In this document: piece by piece, positions 26,779 to 35,113 of the stretch
How the letters are laid out: the number at the start of each line of letters is the position of its first letter
How positions within the stretch are numbered: the first letter of the stretch is position 1
Assembly: GCA_030524455.1 (NCBI GenBank)
Contig: JAUNGT010000001.1
Coordinates: 62,001-126,000, forward strand
Source: Eubacteriales bacterium
GTDB lineage: Bacteria > Bacillota > Clostridia > Lachnospirales > Lachnospiraceae
Reading direction: 5' to 3'
Length of the DNA stretch: 64,000 nucleotides
Translations under genes and position numbers: made by a program
The notes under the pieces: generated by a model
Told to the model about the DNA's origin: nothing
Databases searched by the model: none
What the model saw: only the letters and a program-made list of their open reading frames with translations

Positions 26779-26789
26779 AAAAATAAGAA

Positions 26790-26805
26790 AAGAACAAACG
26801 TTCTT
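26790..26805. promoter_or_regulatory. LexA/DinR-like operator after the cas3 promoter
   Basis: A perfect 6-bp inverted repeat AAGAAC-AAAC-GTTCTT. Its core GAAC-AAAC-GTTC fits the Gram-positive DinR/LexA consensus GAACRNRYGTTY. It lies from about +5 to +20 of the predicted cas3 transcript, where a bound repressor would block transcription. The outer C/G of the consensus are A/T here, and another palindrome-binding repressor remains possible. Confidence 0.5.
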
Positions 26806-26822
26806 ATAATGAAGGAGGGGCT

Positions 26823-28958
26823 ATGGGGTACTTAGCACACATTTCAGAGGATGGGACAGAGGAACAATTGCTTAAGGAGCATCTGCAAGGAACAGCAAAA
26901 CTGGCGGAAAGATTTGCGGCGGAGTTTGGTTGCGGGAGTTGGGGATATTCTTGCGGATTGATGCATGATATTGGGAAATATTCTCGGGAATTTCAGCGCA
27001 GAGTCAGGGGAGAGGAGCTTCGGACAGATCATTCCACGGCAGGGGCGATTGAGATGAAGCGAATTGGAGCATTTCCGGCTGCTTACTGTGTTGCGGGACA
27101 CCATGCAGGTCTGCCGGATGGCGGAAGCCCTGCGGATGATGCCGGATCGCCTTCCTTGCAGGGAAGACTGAAGAAAAAGGTTGCGGATTACAGTTCTTTT
27201 CGGGAGGAGATACAGCCTCCAAGACTGGGGGCGCCGAAGCTGACGCCTCAGGGAAGAGGCTTTTTCAGTCCGGCTTTTTTTATACGAATGTTGTTTTCTT
27301 GTTTGGTGGATGCGGATTTTTTGAATACGGAAGTATTCATGAGAGGTCAGGAACGGCAACAGCCTGGATTGGACATGGAAATATTGCGGGAAAGACTGAT
27401 GCAATATGTCGGGGAGTGGTTGAAAGCTGCGCCGGAGAACACGTCTCTCAATGGAAAGCGAACTCATATCCTGAGGGATTGTCTGGAACGTGGGAAGGGG
27501 GAGCGGGGAGTATACCAACTGACCGTTCCTACAGGGGGAGGCAAGACAATTTCCTCCATGGCGTTTGCATTGGAGCATGCGGTAAGACATGGATTGAAGA
27601 GGATTATTTATGTGATTCCTTATACCAGCATCATTGAGCAGAACGCTCAGGTGTTTCGGAAGATATTGGGAGAGGATCAGGTATTGGAGAACCACAGCAA
27701 TGTAGAATATGATTCCGATGATTTTGACCCGATGCAGCTGGCAGCGGAGAACTGGGACAGGCCGGTGGTGGTAACTACGAATGTGCAGTTTTTTGAATCA
27801 TTGTATGCGGTGAAATCATCGAGATGCCGAAAGCTGCATAATCTGGCGAACAGTGTGCTGATCTTTGATGAGGCTCAGATGTTGCCTGTGGAATATTTGC
27901 TTCCGTGCGTGAAGGCAGTGACGGAGCTGATACTGAATTACGGCTGTACTGCGGTCTTGTGCACGGCCACGCAGCCGTCCCTGGAGGAGATGTTCCCGAA
28001 GTCTCTTTATCAGGGGGAGATTAGTCCCTATGCATCCGTTTCCTTTGAGGATTTTCGCAGAAATCGTATGGAGATGATTGGTGAGCTGCGGGAAGAAGAG
28101 TTGGCAGAGCGGCTTTTGGAGCAGCGGCAGGTACTTTGCATTTTGAATACGCGGGGACAGGTAAAGTCTGTATATGGAAGGTTGTCAAAGGAGGAGGGAA
28201 CATTTCATCTCTCTACCTATATGTATCCGGAGCACAGGCGAAAAGTACTCGATAAAATTCGGAAGAGGCTTCAGAATGGACAGGTTTGTCGTGTGATTTC
28301 CACTTGCCTTGTGGAGGCTGGAGTGGACCTGGATTTTGGGATGGTATATCGGGAACTGTCAGGTTTGGATTCGATAATCCAGGCGGCCGGACGATGCAAT
28401 CGTGAGGGGAAGAAGGATCGGGACGAGAGCAGAGTCTGTATTTTTACATTTGTGAAGGAGGAGCGGCATCGGAACGATATGCTCCGGCAGGCGATTCGGA
28501 TTTCCGAGCAGATTTTGGAGGAGTATCGGGACTTTGCTTCTCCGGAAGCAATACAGGATTATTTTCAGCGTATGCATAAACTGGCGGGGGATGGATTGGA
28601 TTTGTATCGGGTGGTGGCCCGACTGGATGAGGCGAGGGCGGATTCAATTCCGTTTGCTTCCGTTGCTTCGGATGTCCGAATTATCAGAGAAAATACCCGG
28701 ACAATTTTCATAACGGATGCGCCGGAGGCAAAGGCGCTGGAGAGACAGCTTCGTTACGGAGAGCGGACTCGTGGTCTGATGCGCAGAGTCGGAAAATACT
28801 GTGTCAATGTCTATGAGGACACTTATGAGAGACTTTTGGCGGCGGGAAAGCTGGAAGAGTTGGACGAACAGATAACCCTGTTGCGTGACCCGGCCCAGTA
28901 TTCGGAACAGGAGGGATTGATTATAGATGTGGAGAGAGGGGATGCGATCTTTTTCTAA
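26823..28958 (+). CDS. cas3: CRISPR-associated helicase-nuclease Cas3 (type I-C)
   Basis: Cas3 is recruited by the target-bound Cascade and shreds DNA. The 711-residue product has an N-terminal HD nuclease domain with His20, His48-Asp49 (MHDIGK) and His70 (DHSTAGA). A superfamily 2 helicase follows, with Walker A PTGGGKT (Lys241), Walker B FDEAQ (Asp349), CTATQP and motif VI AAGRCNREGK. All key residues seem intact. A GGAGGGG site precedes the ATG. The cas5 gene is 161 bp away, with a promoter candidate between, so cas3 may be a separate unit. Confidence 0.96.
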   Translation: MGYLAHISEDGTEEQLLKEHLQGTAKLAERFAAEFGCGSWGYSCGLMHDIGKYSREFQRRVRGEELRTDHSTAGAIEMKRIGAFPAAYCVAGHHAGLPDGGSPADDAGSPSLQGRLKKKVADYSSFREEIQPPRLGAPKLTPQGRGFFSPAFFIRMLFSCLVDADFLNTEVFMRGQERQQPGLDMEILRERLMQYVGEWLKAAPENTSLNGKRTHILRDCLERGKGERGVYQLTVPTGGGKTISSMAFALEHAVRHGLKRIIYVIPYTSIIEQNAQVFRKILGEDQVLENHSNVEYDSDDFDPMQLAAENWDRPVVVTTNVQFFESLYAVKSSRCRKLHNLANSVLIFDEAQMLPVEYLLPCVKAVTELILNYGCTAVLCTATQPSLEEMFPKSLYQGEISPYASVSFEDFRRNRMEMIGELREEELAERLLEQRQVLCILNTRGQVKSVYGRLSKEEGTFHLSTYMYPEHRRKVLDKIRKRLQNGQVCRVISTCLVEAGVDLDFGMVYRELSGLDSIIQAAGRCNREGKKDRDESRVCIFTFVKEERHRNDMLRQAIRISEQILEEYRDFASPEAIQDYFQRMHKLAGDGLDLYRVVARLDEARADSIPFASVASDVRIIRENTRTIFITDAPEAKALERQLRYGERTRGLMRRVGKYCVNVYEDTYERLLAAGKLEELDEQITLLRDPAQYSEQEGLIIDVERGDAIFF

Positions 28959-29033
28959 GTTCCAAATGATGCACAAAATAAATGGATAAAAACTATGAAA
29001 ATCCATGAAAATGCATAAAATGGCGAAAAAGAA

Positions 29034-29063
29034 TTGTACTTATATCATGATTGAAGGTATACT
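29034..29063 (+). promoter_or_regulatory. Possible second cas promoter before cas5
   Basis: TTGTAC (29034-29039), an 18-bp spacer and TATACT (29058-29063), 57 bp before the chosen cas5 start. The frame opened at 29051 runs through this element, which supports the later start for cas5. Confidence 0.55.
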
Positions 29064-29119
29064 GTATATCAGATATTAAGGAAAATGCTGCAACGTCAGG
29101 AGCAATCAGAGGAAAGGAG

Positions 29120-29791
29120 ATGAGTCAGAAGATGGGATACGGGGTAAACGTCCGTGTGTGGGGAGATTATGCGCTCTTTTCGCGGCCGGAGCTGAAGACG
29201 GAGCGCTACAGCTATGATGTGATTACGCCTTCCGCTGCACGCGGATTACTGGAAGCCGTTTACTGGCACCCGGGATGCCGTTGGGTGGTGGATAAGATTT
29301 ATGTCTGCAGACCGGTTCGGTTTACCAGCGTACGGAGAAATGAGTTGAAGTCCAAGGTGGCGCCGGGCAATGTGCTCGCTGCGATGAAAGGCGGCAAGAA
29401 GGATATCAGTATCAGCAGTAAGGCGGAAATTGTACAGCGGGCCTCCACTGTCCTCATGGACGTAGAATATGTGATATCTGCTCACTTTGAGATGACAGAC
29501 AGGGCGAACGAGACAGACAATGAGGGAAAATTTAAGGATATTATTATGAGACGTCTGCGAGGGGGAAAATGCTATCATCAGCCGTATTTTGGATGCAGGG
29601 AATTTCCCGCCCGGTTTGCGCTCTGTGAGGAGGATGAGATAGCTACTGCTTATCCGGGGGAGTGCAGAGATCTTGGACTGATGCTGTTTGACATGGATTA
29701 TTCGAACCCGGAGGATATTCAGCCGATGTTTTTCAGAGCGGTTTTAAAGGATGGAGTGCTTGATCTGCGGGATTGTGAGGTGATGCGATGA
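29120..29791 (+). CDS. cas5c: Cas5 (Cas5c/d), crRNA-processing subunit of type I-C Cascade
   Basis: In type I-C, Cas5 replaces Cas6: it cuts pre-crRNA and stays on the 5' handle. The 223-residue product starts MSQKMGYGVNVRVWGDYALF and has YDVITPSAARGLLEAVYW, the conserved N-terminal ferredoxin-like region of the family. ATG 29120 is preferred since AGGAAAGG lies 6-7 bases upstream; ATG 29132 is a reasonable alternative. It overlaps cas8c by 4 bp (ATGA). Confidence 0.94.
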   Translation: MSQKMGYGVNVRVWGDYALFSRPELKTERYSYDVITPSAARGLLEAVYWHPGCRWVVDKIYVCRPVRFTSVRRNELKSKVAPGNVLAAMKGGKKDISISSKAEIVQRASTVLMDVEYVISAHFEMTDRANETDNEGKFKDIIMRRLRGGKCYHQPYFGCREFPARFALCEEDEIATAYPGECRDLGLMLFDMDYSNPEDIQPMFFRAVLKDGVLDLRDCEVMR

Positions 29792-31596
29792 TACTGCAGG
29801 CGTTGAGCCAATATTATGAGCGATTGGCAGATAAGGGAGAGGTGGAGCGCCCGGGATGGGGAAAGGCCAAGGTTTCCTATGGTCTTCAGCTTGCGGAAAA
29901 CGGGGAGCTGCTCCGGGCAGTGCCGTTGAAGCAGGCTGTCCAGCGAGGAAAAAAGACGGTGCTCGTACCAGTTATGATGGCGGTTCCTGAGCCGGTGACC
30001 CGTTCCTCAGGCATCTCAGCCAATTTTCTCTGCGACAGCTCCAGCTATCTGTTGGGAGTGGATAAAAAGGGAAAACCGGAACGGGCGCGGCAATGCTTTG
30101 AGGCCGCTGCAAAGCTCCATTGTCAGATACTGGAGAATTGCTCGGGAAAAGCGGCGGTGTCAATACGGGCTTTTTTTCAGTCCTGGGATCCGGAGCAGGC
30201 GGGAGACTGTCCGGTGCTTTCGGAGGACTGGGAGGATATTCTTGCGGGCGGCAATCTTATTTTTCTGTGCGGAGGGGTCCGTTATGCGCAGGAAGATGAG
30301 GAAATTCGCCGGGCATGGATGGCATGGAAAGAAAAAGCGGCCGCACAGGAGCTGTCGGTTTGCATGGTAACGGGACAAATGGATGAGATTGCCCGGATTC
30401 ACACGTCGATCAGAGGGATTCCCGGTGCGCAAACCAGCGGTGCGGCACTGATATCCTTTAATGCCCCGTCTTTTGAGTCCTATGGGAAGGAGCAGAGCTT
30501 TAATGCGCCGGTAGGACGGAAGGCCATGTATGCCTATACGGCGGCGCTGAATTATCTGATTAACGGGAAGGGGACAGAGGAGGGGGGAAGCAGATACCGG
30601 ACAATCCTGGGGGATACGGTTATTGTTTTCTGGTCGGAGTCTGGAGAACCGGAGTACCAGAATGTTTTTATGGAGATGATGGATCCCGGAGACCGGCCCG
30701 ATACGCAGGAGCTGCTAAAGGGTTTTTTTCAGAATCTGAAGCAGGGCAAGCCCGTCGATATTCCCGGGATAAAAGAAAAATTATCCATGGCGGAGCGCTT
30801 TTATGTACTGGGAATTGCTCCGAACGCAGCCCGGCTGTCTGTCCGTTTTTTTTACCAGGACAGCTTTGGCGGCATTCTGCGGCATGTGGGAGAACATTAT
30901 GAAAGGATGCGGATCCGGCGTCCCAAGGCAGACACCAGAGAATATCCGGGTATCTGGAGCACATTGTGGGAGACTGTGAACAAAAAATCCAGGGACAAAA
31001 AGCCGCTTCCGCATATGGCGGCTGCGTTGTACCGCTCGGTTCTATCTGGGGAAAGGTATCCGGAGTCACTGTACAGCGCTGTGCTGGAGAGGATCCGGGC
31101 GGAGCAGGACGACAGCGAGAAGAAGTACAGGAAGATCACGGCAGGGCGGGCAGCGATTATCAAGGCATATCTGATCCGGAACAAGGGAAGGGAGGATGCG
31201 AACGTGGAGCTTAATGAGAAAAATACGGACATCGGCTATGTGCTGGGGAGAGAGTTCTCCGTGCTGGAAGCGATCCAGGAGGCGGCAAATCCGGGAATCA
31301 ATACGACGATTAAGGACCGGTATTTTAATTCTGCCTGCGCAACGCCGGGGATGGTTTTCCCGATTTTATTTCGTCTGAAAAACAGTCATATCCGAAAACT
31401 TTCAGCAGGACAGGCTGTTTATTATGAAAAGATGTTGGGGAACCTGCAGGAAAAGATTTCCGTGCCGGATGGGGGAGGAAGGGCATATCCCAGTCGGCTC
31501 TCATTGGAGGAGCAGGGAATGTTCATTTTGGGATATTACCATCAGACGCAGAAACGATACGAGGGTAAGGTAAAGGAGGATAAGACAAATGGGTGA
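29788..31596 (+). CDS. cas8c: Cas8c (Csd1), large subunit of type I-C Cascade
   Basis: Cas8c recognises the PAM and helps open the target duplex. The 602-residue length and the segment YLLGVDKKGKPERARQCFEA near residue 88, plus SFNAPSFESYGKEQSFNAPV near 225, are typical of Csd1. The C-terminal part from about residue 473 (VELNEKN...YVLGREFSVLE) corresponds to the small subunit Cas11c, and an internal start with a good ribosome binding site is present there. It overlaps cas5 by 4 bp and cas7 by 8 bp. Confidence 0.94.
   Translation: MILQALSQYYERLADKGEVERPGWGKAKVSYGLQLAENGELLRAVPLKQAVQRGKKTVLVPVMMAVPEPVTRSSGISANFLCDSSSYLLGVDKKGKPERARQCFEAAAKLHCQILENCSGKAAVSIRAFFQSWDPEQAGDCPVLSEDWEDILAGGNLIFLCGGVRYAQEDEEIRRAWMAWKEKAAAQELSVCMVTGQMDEIARIHTSIRGIPGAQTSGAALISFNAPSFESYGKEQSFNAPVGRKAMYAYTAALNYLINGKGTEEGGSRYRTILGDTVIVFWSESGEPEYQNVFMEMMDPGDRPDTQELLKGFFQNLKQGKPVDIPGIKEKLSMAERFYVLGIAPNAARLSVRFFYQDSFGGILRHVGEHYERMRIRRPKADTREYPGIWSTLWETVNKKSRDKKPLPHMAAALYRSVLSGERYPESLYSAVLERIRAEQDDSEKKYRKITAGRAAIIKAYLIRNKGREDANVELNEKNTDIGYVLGREFSVLEAIQEAANPGINTTIKDRYFNSACATPGMVFPILFRLKNSHIRKLSAGQAVYYEKMLGNLQEKISVPDGGGRAYPSRLSLEEQGMFILGYYHQTQKRYEGKVKEDKTNG
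31204..31596 (+). CDS. cas11c: Predicted internally translated small subunit Cas11c
   Basis: Type I-C systems are known to make Cas11 from an internal start in cas8c. Here GGGAGG at 31190-31195 lies 8 bases before an in-frame GTG at 31204 (codon 473 of cas8c). It would give a 130-residue protein beginning VELNEKNTDIGYVLGREF, the point where the alpha-helical Cas11 domain should begin. The size agrees with known Cas11c (about 120-130 residues). The start codon itself is a prediction; nearby ATG codons are out of frame. Confidence 0.7.
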   Translation: MELNEKNTDIGYVLGREFSVLEAIQEAANPGINTTIKDRYFNSACATPGMVFPILFRLKNSHIRKLSAGQAVYYEKMLGNLQEKISVPDGGGRAYPSRLSLEEQGMFILGYYHQTQKRYEGKVKEDKTNG

Positions 31597-32479
31597 GACG
31601 ATTAAGAACAGGTATGAGTTTGTGATTTTGTTCGATGTGGAAAACGGAAATCCCAACGGGGATCCTGATGCCGGAAATTTGCCGCGGATCGACCCGGAGA
31701 GCGGCTATGGACTGGTTACAGACGTTTGTTTAAAACGTAAAATCCGGAATTATGTGCAGGCGGTGAAGGAGGAACAGGAGGGCTTTCAGATTTATATCAA
31801 GGAGGACGTGCCGCTCAACAGAAGTGACGGGCTTGCCTGCAGGTATGTGGGGACAGATGAAAAGGGACTGAAGGATGCCAAAAAGAGTGACCCTGATATT
31901 GATTTAAAAATCCGGGATTTCATGTGCCGCAACTTTTTTGATATCCGGACCTTCGGGGCGGTGATGACAACCTTTGTGAAGGCTGCATTGAATTGCGGGC
32001 AGGTGCGCGGTCCGGTACAGCTTGGTTTTGCGCGAAGCATTGATCCGATTGTCAGCCAGGAGGTGACGATTACCCGCGTGGCGATCACTACGGAAAAGGA
32101 TGCGGAAGGCAAACAGACGGAGATGGGGCGGAAGAATATTGTACCTTATGCGCTTTATCGGACAGAGGGGTTTATTTCCGCGAATCTTGCCAGAAAGGTA
32201 ACGGGATTTTCGGAGGAAGATCTGGAGCTTTTATGGGAAGCGATTATCAATATGTTTGAAATCGATCATTCTGCCGCCAGGGGTAAAATGTCGGTGCGTG
32301 AGCTGATTGTGTTCAAGCACAGCAAAGAGTTGGGGGATTGCCCGGCCTATAAGCTGTTCGATGCGGTAAAGATCAGAAAAAAGGAGGGAGTGGAATATCC
32401 CAGGGCCTACAGCGACTATGAGGTTGCGGTAGATTCTTCTGCAATTCCGGAGACAGTGGAAATGACGAGGAAAATTTGA
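31589..32479 (+). CDS. cas7c: Cas7 (Csd2), Cascade backbone subunit
   Basis: Multiple Cas7 copies bind along the crRNA spacer. The 296-residue product has RYEFVILFDVENGNPNGDPD at the N-terminus (residues 6-25) and RSIDPIVSQEVTITRVA around residue 149, both signatures of the Csd2/Csh2 group. GGAGG lies just upstream within the cas8c end. The stop codon TGA shares one base with the cas4 start. Confidence 0.96.
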   Translation: MGETIKNRYEFVILFDVENGNPNGDPDAGNLPRIDPESGYGLVTDVCLKRKIRNYVQAVKEEQEGFQIYIKEDVPLNRSDGLACRYVGTDEKGLKDAKKSDPDIDLKIRDFMCRNFFDIRTFGAVMTTFVKAALNCGQVRGPVQLGFARSIDPIVSQEVTITRVAITTEKDAEGKQTEMGRKNIVPYALYRTEGFISANLARKVTGFSEEDLELLWEAIINMFEIDHSAARGKMSVRELIVFKHSKELGDCPAYKLFDAVKIRKKEGVEYPRAYSDYEVAVDSSAIPETVEMTRKI

Positions 32480-33144
32480 TGGAATACGCGGAGGATGATT
32501 TCCTGATGCTGTCCGGCATACAGCATTATGCTTTTTGTAAGCGTCAGTGGGCTTTAATTCATTTGGAGCAGCAATGGCAGGAAAATGTACATACAGTGGC
32601 AGGCCAGCTGCTCCACAAAAAAGCCCACGACAAATTTTTCTATGAGAAACGCAGGGATACGCTGATTGTCAGAGCACTTCCGGTAAAATCCAGAGAGCTG
32701 GGAATCAGTGGGGAATGTGATATCGTAGAATTTAAGAGATGTGAAGAAGGCATTTCTCTGCATGGGCATTCGGGACTTTATATGCCATATCCGGTGGAAT
32801 ATAAGAAGGGGAGCCCAAAGCAGACGGATATGGATATTCTGCAGCTGACAGCGCAGGCACTCTGCCTGGAGGAGATGTTTTCGACTGACATCCCGGAGGG
32901 AGCCCTGTTTTACGGGGAGACAAGAAGGCGGGACACGGTGCTCTTTTCAGAGGAAGAAAAGACGCGTGTACGAACAATGTTTGCCCAGATGCACGATATG
33001 TTCCGGCGCGGCCATACGCCGCAGGTTAAGTGGAGCAAAAGCTGTAATGCCTGTTCTCTGAAGGAAATTTGCCTGCCGAGACTTGGGAAGGTCGTTCCGG
33101 TAGAACGCTATATTGCCGCGCATATGCAGGAGGAGGATGGATGA
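32479..33144 (+). CDS. cas4: Cas4 exonuclease, spacer-processing
   Basis: Cas4 trims prespacers and selects those with a correct PAM before Cas1-Cas2 integrates them. The 221-residue product has an N-terminal Cys in FCKRQW and three C-terminal cysteines in SCNACSLKEICLP, the ligands for a 4Fe-4S cluster. The RecB-like nuclease motifs are GECDIVEF and VEYKKGSP. I use ATG 32479; the TTG just before it is less likely. It overlaps cas1 by 4 bp. Confidence 0.95.
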   Translation: MEYAEDDFLMLSGIQHYAFCKRQWALIHLEQQWQENVHTVAGQLLHKKAHDKFFYEKRRDTLIVRALPVKSRELGISGECDIVEFKRCEEGISLHGHSGLYMPYPVEYKKGSPKQTDMDILQLTAQALCLEEMFSTDIPEGALFYGETRRRDTVLFSEEEKTRVRTMFAQMHDMFRRGHTPQVKWSKSCNACSLKEICLPRLGKVVPVERYIAAHMQEEDG

Positions 33145-34172
33145 AAAAGCTGCTGAATACCTTATATTTGACTTCGGCGGGACATTATCTTTCCCTGGAC
33201 GGGGAAAATGCAGTGGTGATCGATGGGGATAATGAGGTAGGCAGAGTGCCGCTGCACAATTTTGAGGCAGTGGTTTCCTTCGGTTACCGGGGCGCCAGCC
33301 CGGCTTTTATGGGAGCCTGTGCGGAACGGAATATTTCACTCAGCTTTCTGACGCCGGAGGGCAGATTTCTGGCCCGGGTGACGGGGAAGATTCGGGGAAA
33401 CGTGCTTTTGCGCAAAAATCAGTATGCTGTTTCCGAGAAACCGAAGGAAAGCCTGGAAATTGCAAAGAATTGCATTCTGGGAAAGGTATATAACTCCAGA
33501 TGGGTTCTGGAACGTGCTTTGCGGGATCATCGGATGCAACTGGATGCCGAACGGGTATCCAATGCATCTCAGACGCTGCGGAAATCACTGGAACGGATAC
33601 GCGCCTGCCGGGACAAAGACAGCCTGAGAGGCCTGGAGGGGGAAGCGGCAAGCAGCTATTTCAGTGTGTTTTCGGAATTAATTCTTCAGCAGAAAAAGGA
33701 CTTTGTTTTTTCAGGAAGAAACCGGAGACCGCCGCTGGATAATGTCAATGCCATGCTTTCTTTTGTATATACGTTGCTGACGGGAATGGAGGCCTCTGCG
33801 CTGGAGACGGTTGGCCTGGATCCTTACGTTGGATTTATGCATACGGATCGACCGGGAAGGGCATCTTTGGCACTGGACCTTATGGAGGAGCTGCGCCCTG
33901 TGCTGGCAGATCGTTTTGTGCTGACGCTGATCAATAAGAGGATTGTAACCGGAAGGGATTTCACGGAAAAGGAAAACGGAGCGGTTTTGATGAGCGAGGA
34001 GGGCAGGAAGAGGATCCTGACGGAATGGCAGAACCGCAAAAAAGAGGTAATTACGCACCCTTACTTAAATGAAAAAGTGGAGTGGGGGATGCTCCCGTTT
34101 GTGCAGGCGATGCTGCTGGCACGATACCTGAGGGGCGATTTGGACGGTTACCCGCCGTTTTTCTGGAAATAG
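33141..34172 (+). CDS. cas1: Cas1 integrase
   Basis: Cas1 inserts new spacers at the leader end of the array. The 343-residue product has the metal-binding residues Glu168 (EGEAASSYF), His234 (FMHTDRPGR) and acidic Asp246/Glu249 (LDLMEELRP), so it looks active. ATG 33141 follows AGGAGGATGG. It sits between cas4 and cas2, the standard type I-C order, but the leader it should use lies about 10 kb upstream, beyond the array. Confidence 0.97.
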   Translation: MKKLLNTLYLTSAGHYLSLDGENAVVIDGDNEVGRVPLHNFEAVVSFGYRGASPAFMGACAERNISLSFLTPEGRFLARVTGKIRGNVLLRKNQYAVSEKPKESLEIAKNCILGKVYNSRWVLERALRDHRMQLDAERVSNASQTLRKSLERIRACRDKDSLRGLEGEAASSYFSVFSELILQQKKDFVFSGRNRRPPLDNVNAMLSFVYTLLTGMEASALETVGLDPYVGFMHTDRPGRASLALDLMEELRPVLADRFVLTLINKRIVTGRDFTEKENGAVLMSEEGRKRILTEWQNRKKEVITHPYLNEKVEWGMLPFVQAMLLARYLRGDLDGYPPFFWK

Positions 34173-34180
34173 GGGGGATT

Positions 34181-34471
34181 ATGCTTGTTTTGATTACCTA
34201 TGATGTGAATACGGAAACGGCTGCCGGAAAATCCCGTCTTCGCAAGGTGGCGAAGCAATGCGTCAATTACGGCACCAGAGTGCAGAATTCCGTGTTTGAG
34301 TGTATTTTGGATAATGCACAATGCCTGCAGCTGAAGACGACCTTAAAGGAAATCATGAATGAGACGACGGACAGCATACGCTTTTACTACCTGGGAAACA
34401 ACCATAAGACCAAGGTGGAGCATATGGGTGTGAGTAAAGGAATTTCCGTAGAAGAGCCATTGATTTGGTGA
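34181..34471 (+). CDS. cas2: Cas2 integration subunit
   Basis: Cas2 bridges two Cas1 dimers in the spacer integration complex. The 96-residue product starts MLVLITYDVNT with the conserved Asp8 after the first beta strand and ends EEPLIW, typical of type I-C Cas2. A GGGGGG site lies 5 bases before the ATG. No repeat array follows it; the trp T-box promoter starts 10 bp after the stop. Confidence 0.96.
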   Translation: MLVLITYDVNTETAAGKSRLRKVAKQCVNYGTRVQNSVFECILDNAQCLQLKTTLKEIMNETTDSIRFYYLGNNHKTKVEHMGVSKGISVEEPLIW

Positions 34472-34480
34472 GAAAAGTAC

Positions 34481-34509
34481 TTGACATTTTTCCTGTCTGG
34501 TTTTATGAT
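34481..34509 (+). promoter_or_regulatory. Promoter of the trp operon leader
   Basis: Perfect TTGACA (34481-34486), a 17-bp spacer and TATGAT (34504-34509). It begins 10 bp after cas2, so cas2 readthrough into the leader is possible. Confidence 0.8.
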
Positions 34510-34529
34510 AGTTTCATCACAAAACATAA

Positions 34530-34822
34530 TTTTAATAGCGATTGAAACCTATGAAGTGGAGATAACGGTACAAGCGCACTTCCAGAGAGTCCGGGCAGGT
34601 GGGAGCCGGACAGAAAGCGGCGTATCAAATGGACCACAGAGGGCACAGTCAAAGGAGAGATTCCGAGTATTCTGTGACGTGAAGGCATACGTTAGTTGCC
34701 GGGGATATGTCAGTATCCTGATGAGAGTGTGAGCGATCACGAAGCAAGGTGGCACCGCGGTAAGTTTGAATTTTCAAGCCCCGTCCTTGGCAGAGACAAT
34801 TTCTGCCGGGATGGGGCTTTTT
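34530..34822 (+). promoter_or_regulatory. Tryptophan T-box riboswitch
   Basis: T-box leaders bind uncharged tRNA and then let transcription continue. The T-box sequence AGGTGGCACCGCGG lies at 34747-34760. Stem I shows the AG-bulge and distal-loop pattern (CAGAGAGTCCGGG...GGTGGGAGCCGGAC), and the likely specifier codon is TGG at 34630-34632 (AAATGGACC), matching tRNA-Trp. It leads into trpE. The terminator alternative to the antiterminator is at 34776-34822. Confidence 0.93.
34776..34822 (+). terminator. T-box controlled terminator
   Basis: AAGCCCCGTCC pairs with GGGATGGGGCTT and is followed by TTTTT. The 5' arm follows the T-box antiterminator region, as expected. Confidence 0.9.
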
Positions 34823-34849
34823 GCGCGTTGATAACGAGCAGGGCGGCCT

Positions 34850-35084
34850 CCTGAGTCCGTATATCCGTCGGGGAGCTTGCTCCCCAGCGGATATACGGAC
34901 TCAGGAGGAGATGCGGCGAGAGCCGCGAGCGAAAGGCCGAAGGCCTTGAGCTGCCGCCCGTCCGGCCGGAGAAGACCAGTATCCGTCGGGGAGCTTGCTC
35001 CCCAGCGGATATACGGACTCAGGAGGAGATGCGGCGAGAGCCGCGAGCGAAAGGCCGAAGGCCTTGAGCTGCCGCCCGTCCGGC
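34850..35084 (+). repeat. Duplicated palindromic element between T-box and trpE
   Basis: Two identical 105-bp copies (34862-34966 and 34980-35084, offset 118 bp). The first copy is part of a perfect 18-bp inverted repeat (34850-34867/34888-34905) enclosing GGGGAGC/GCTCCCC. Each copy also contains small hairpins such as AAGGCC/GGCCTT. The short frames over it are repeats of each other without ribosome binding sites and are not called as genes. Confidence 0.9.
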
Positions 35085-35113
35085 GTATTTAGAGATGAAA
35101 AAAGGAGGTTCCC

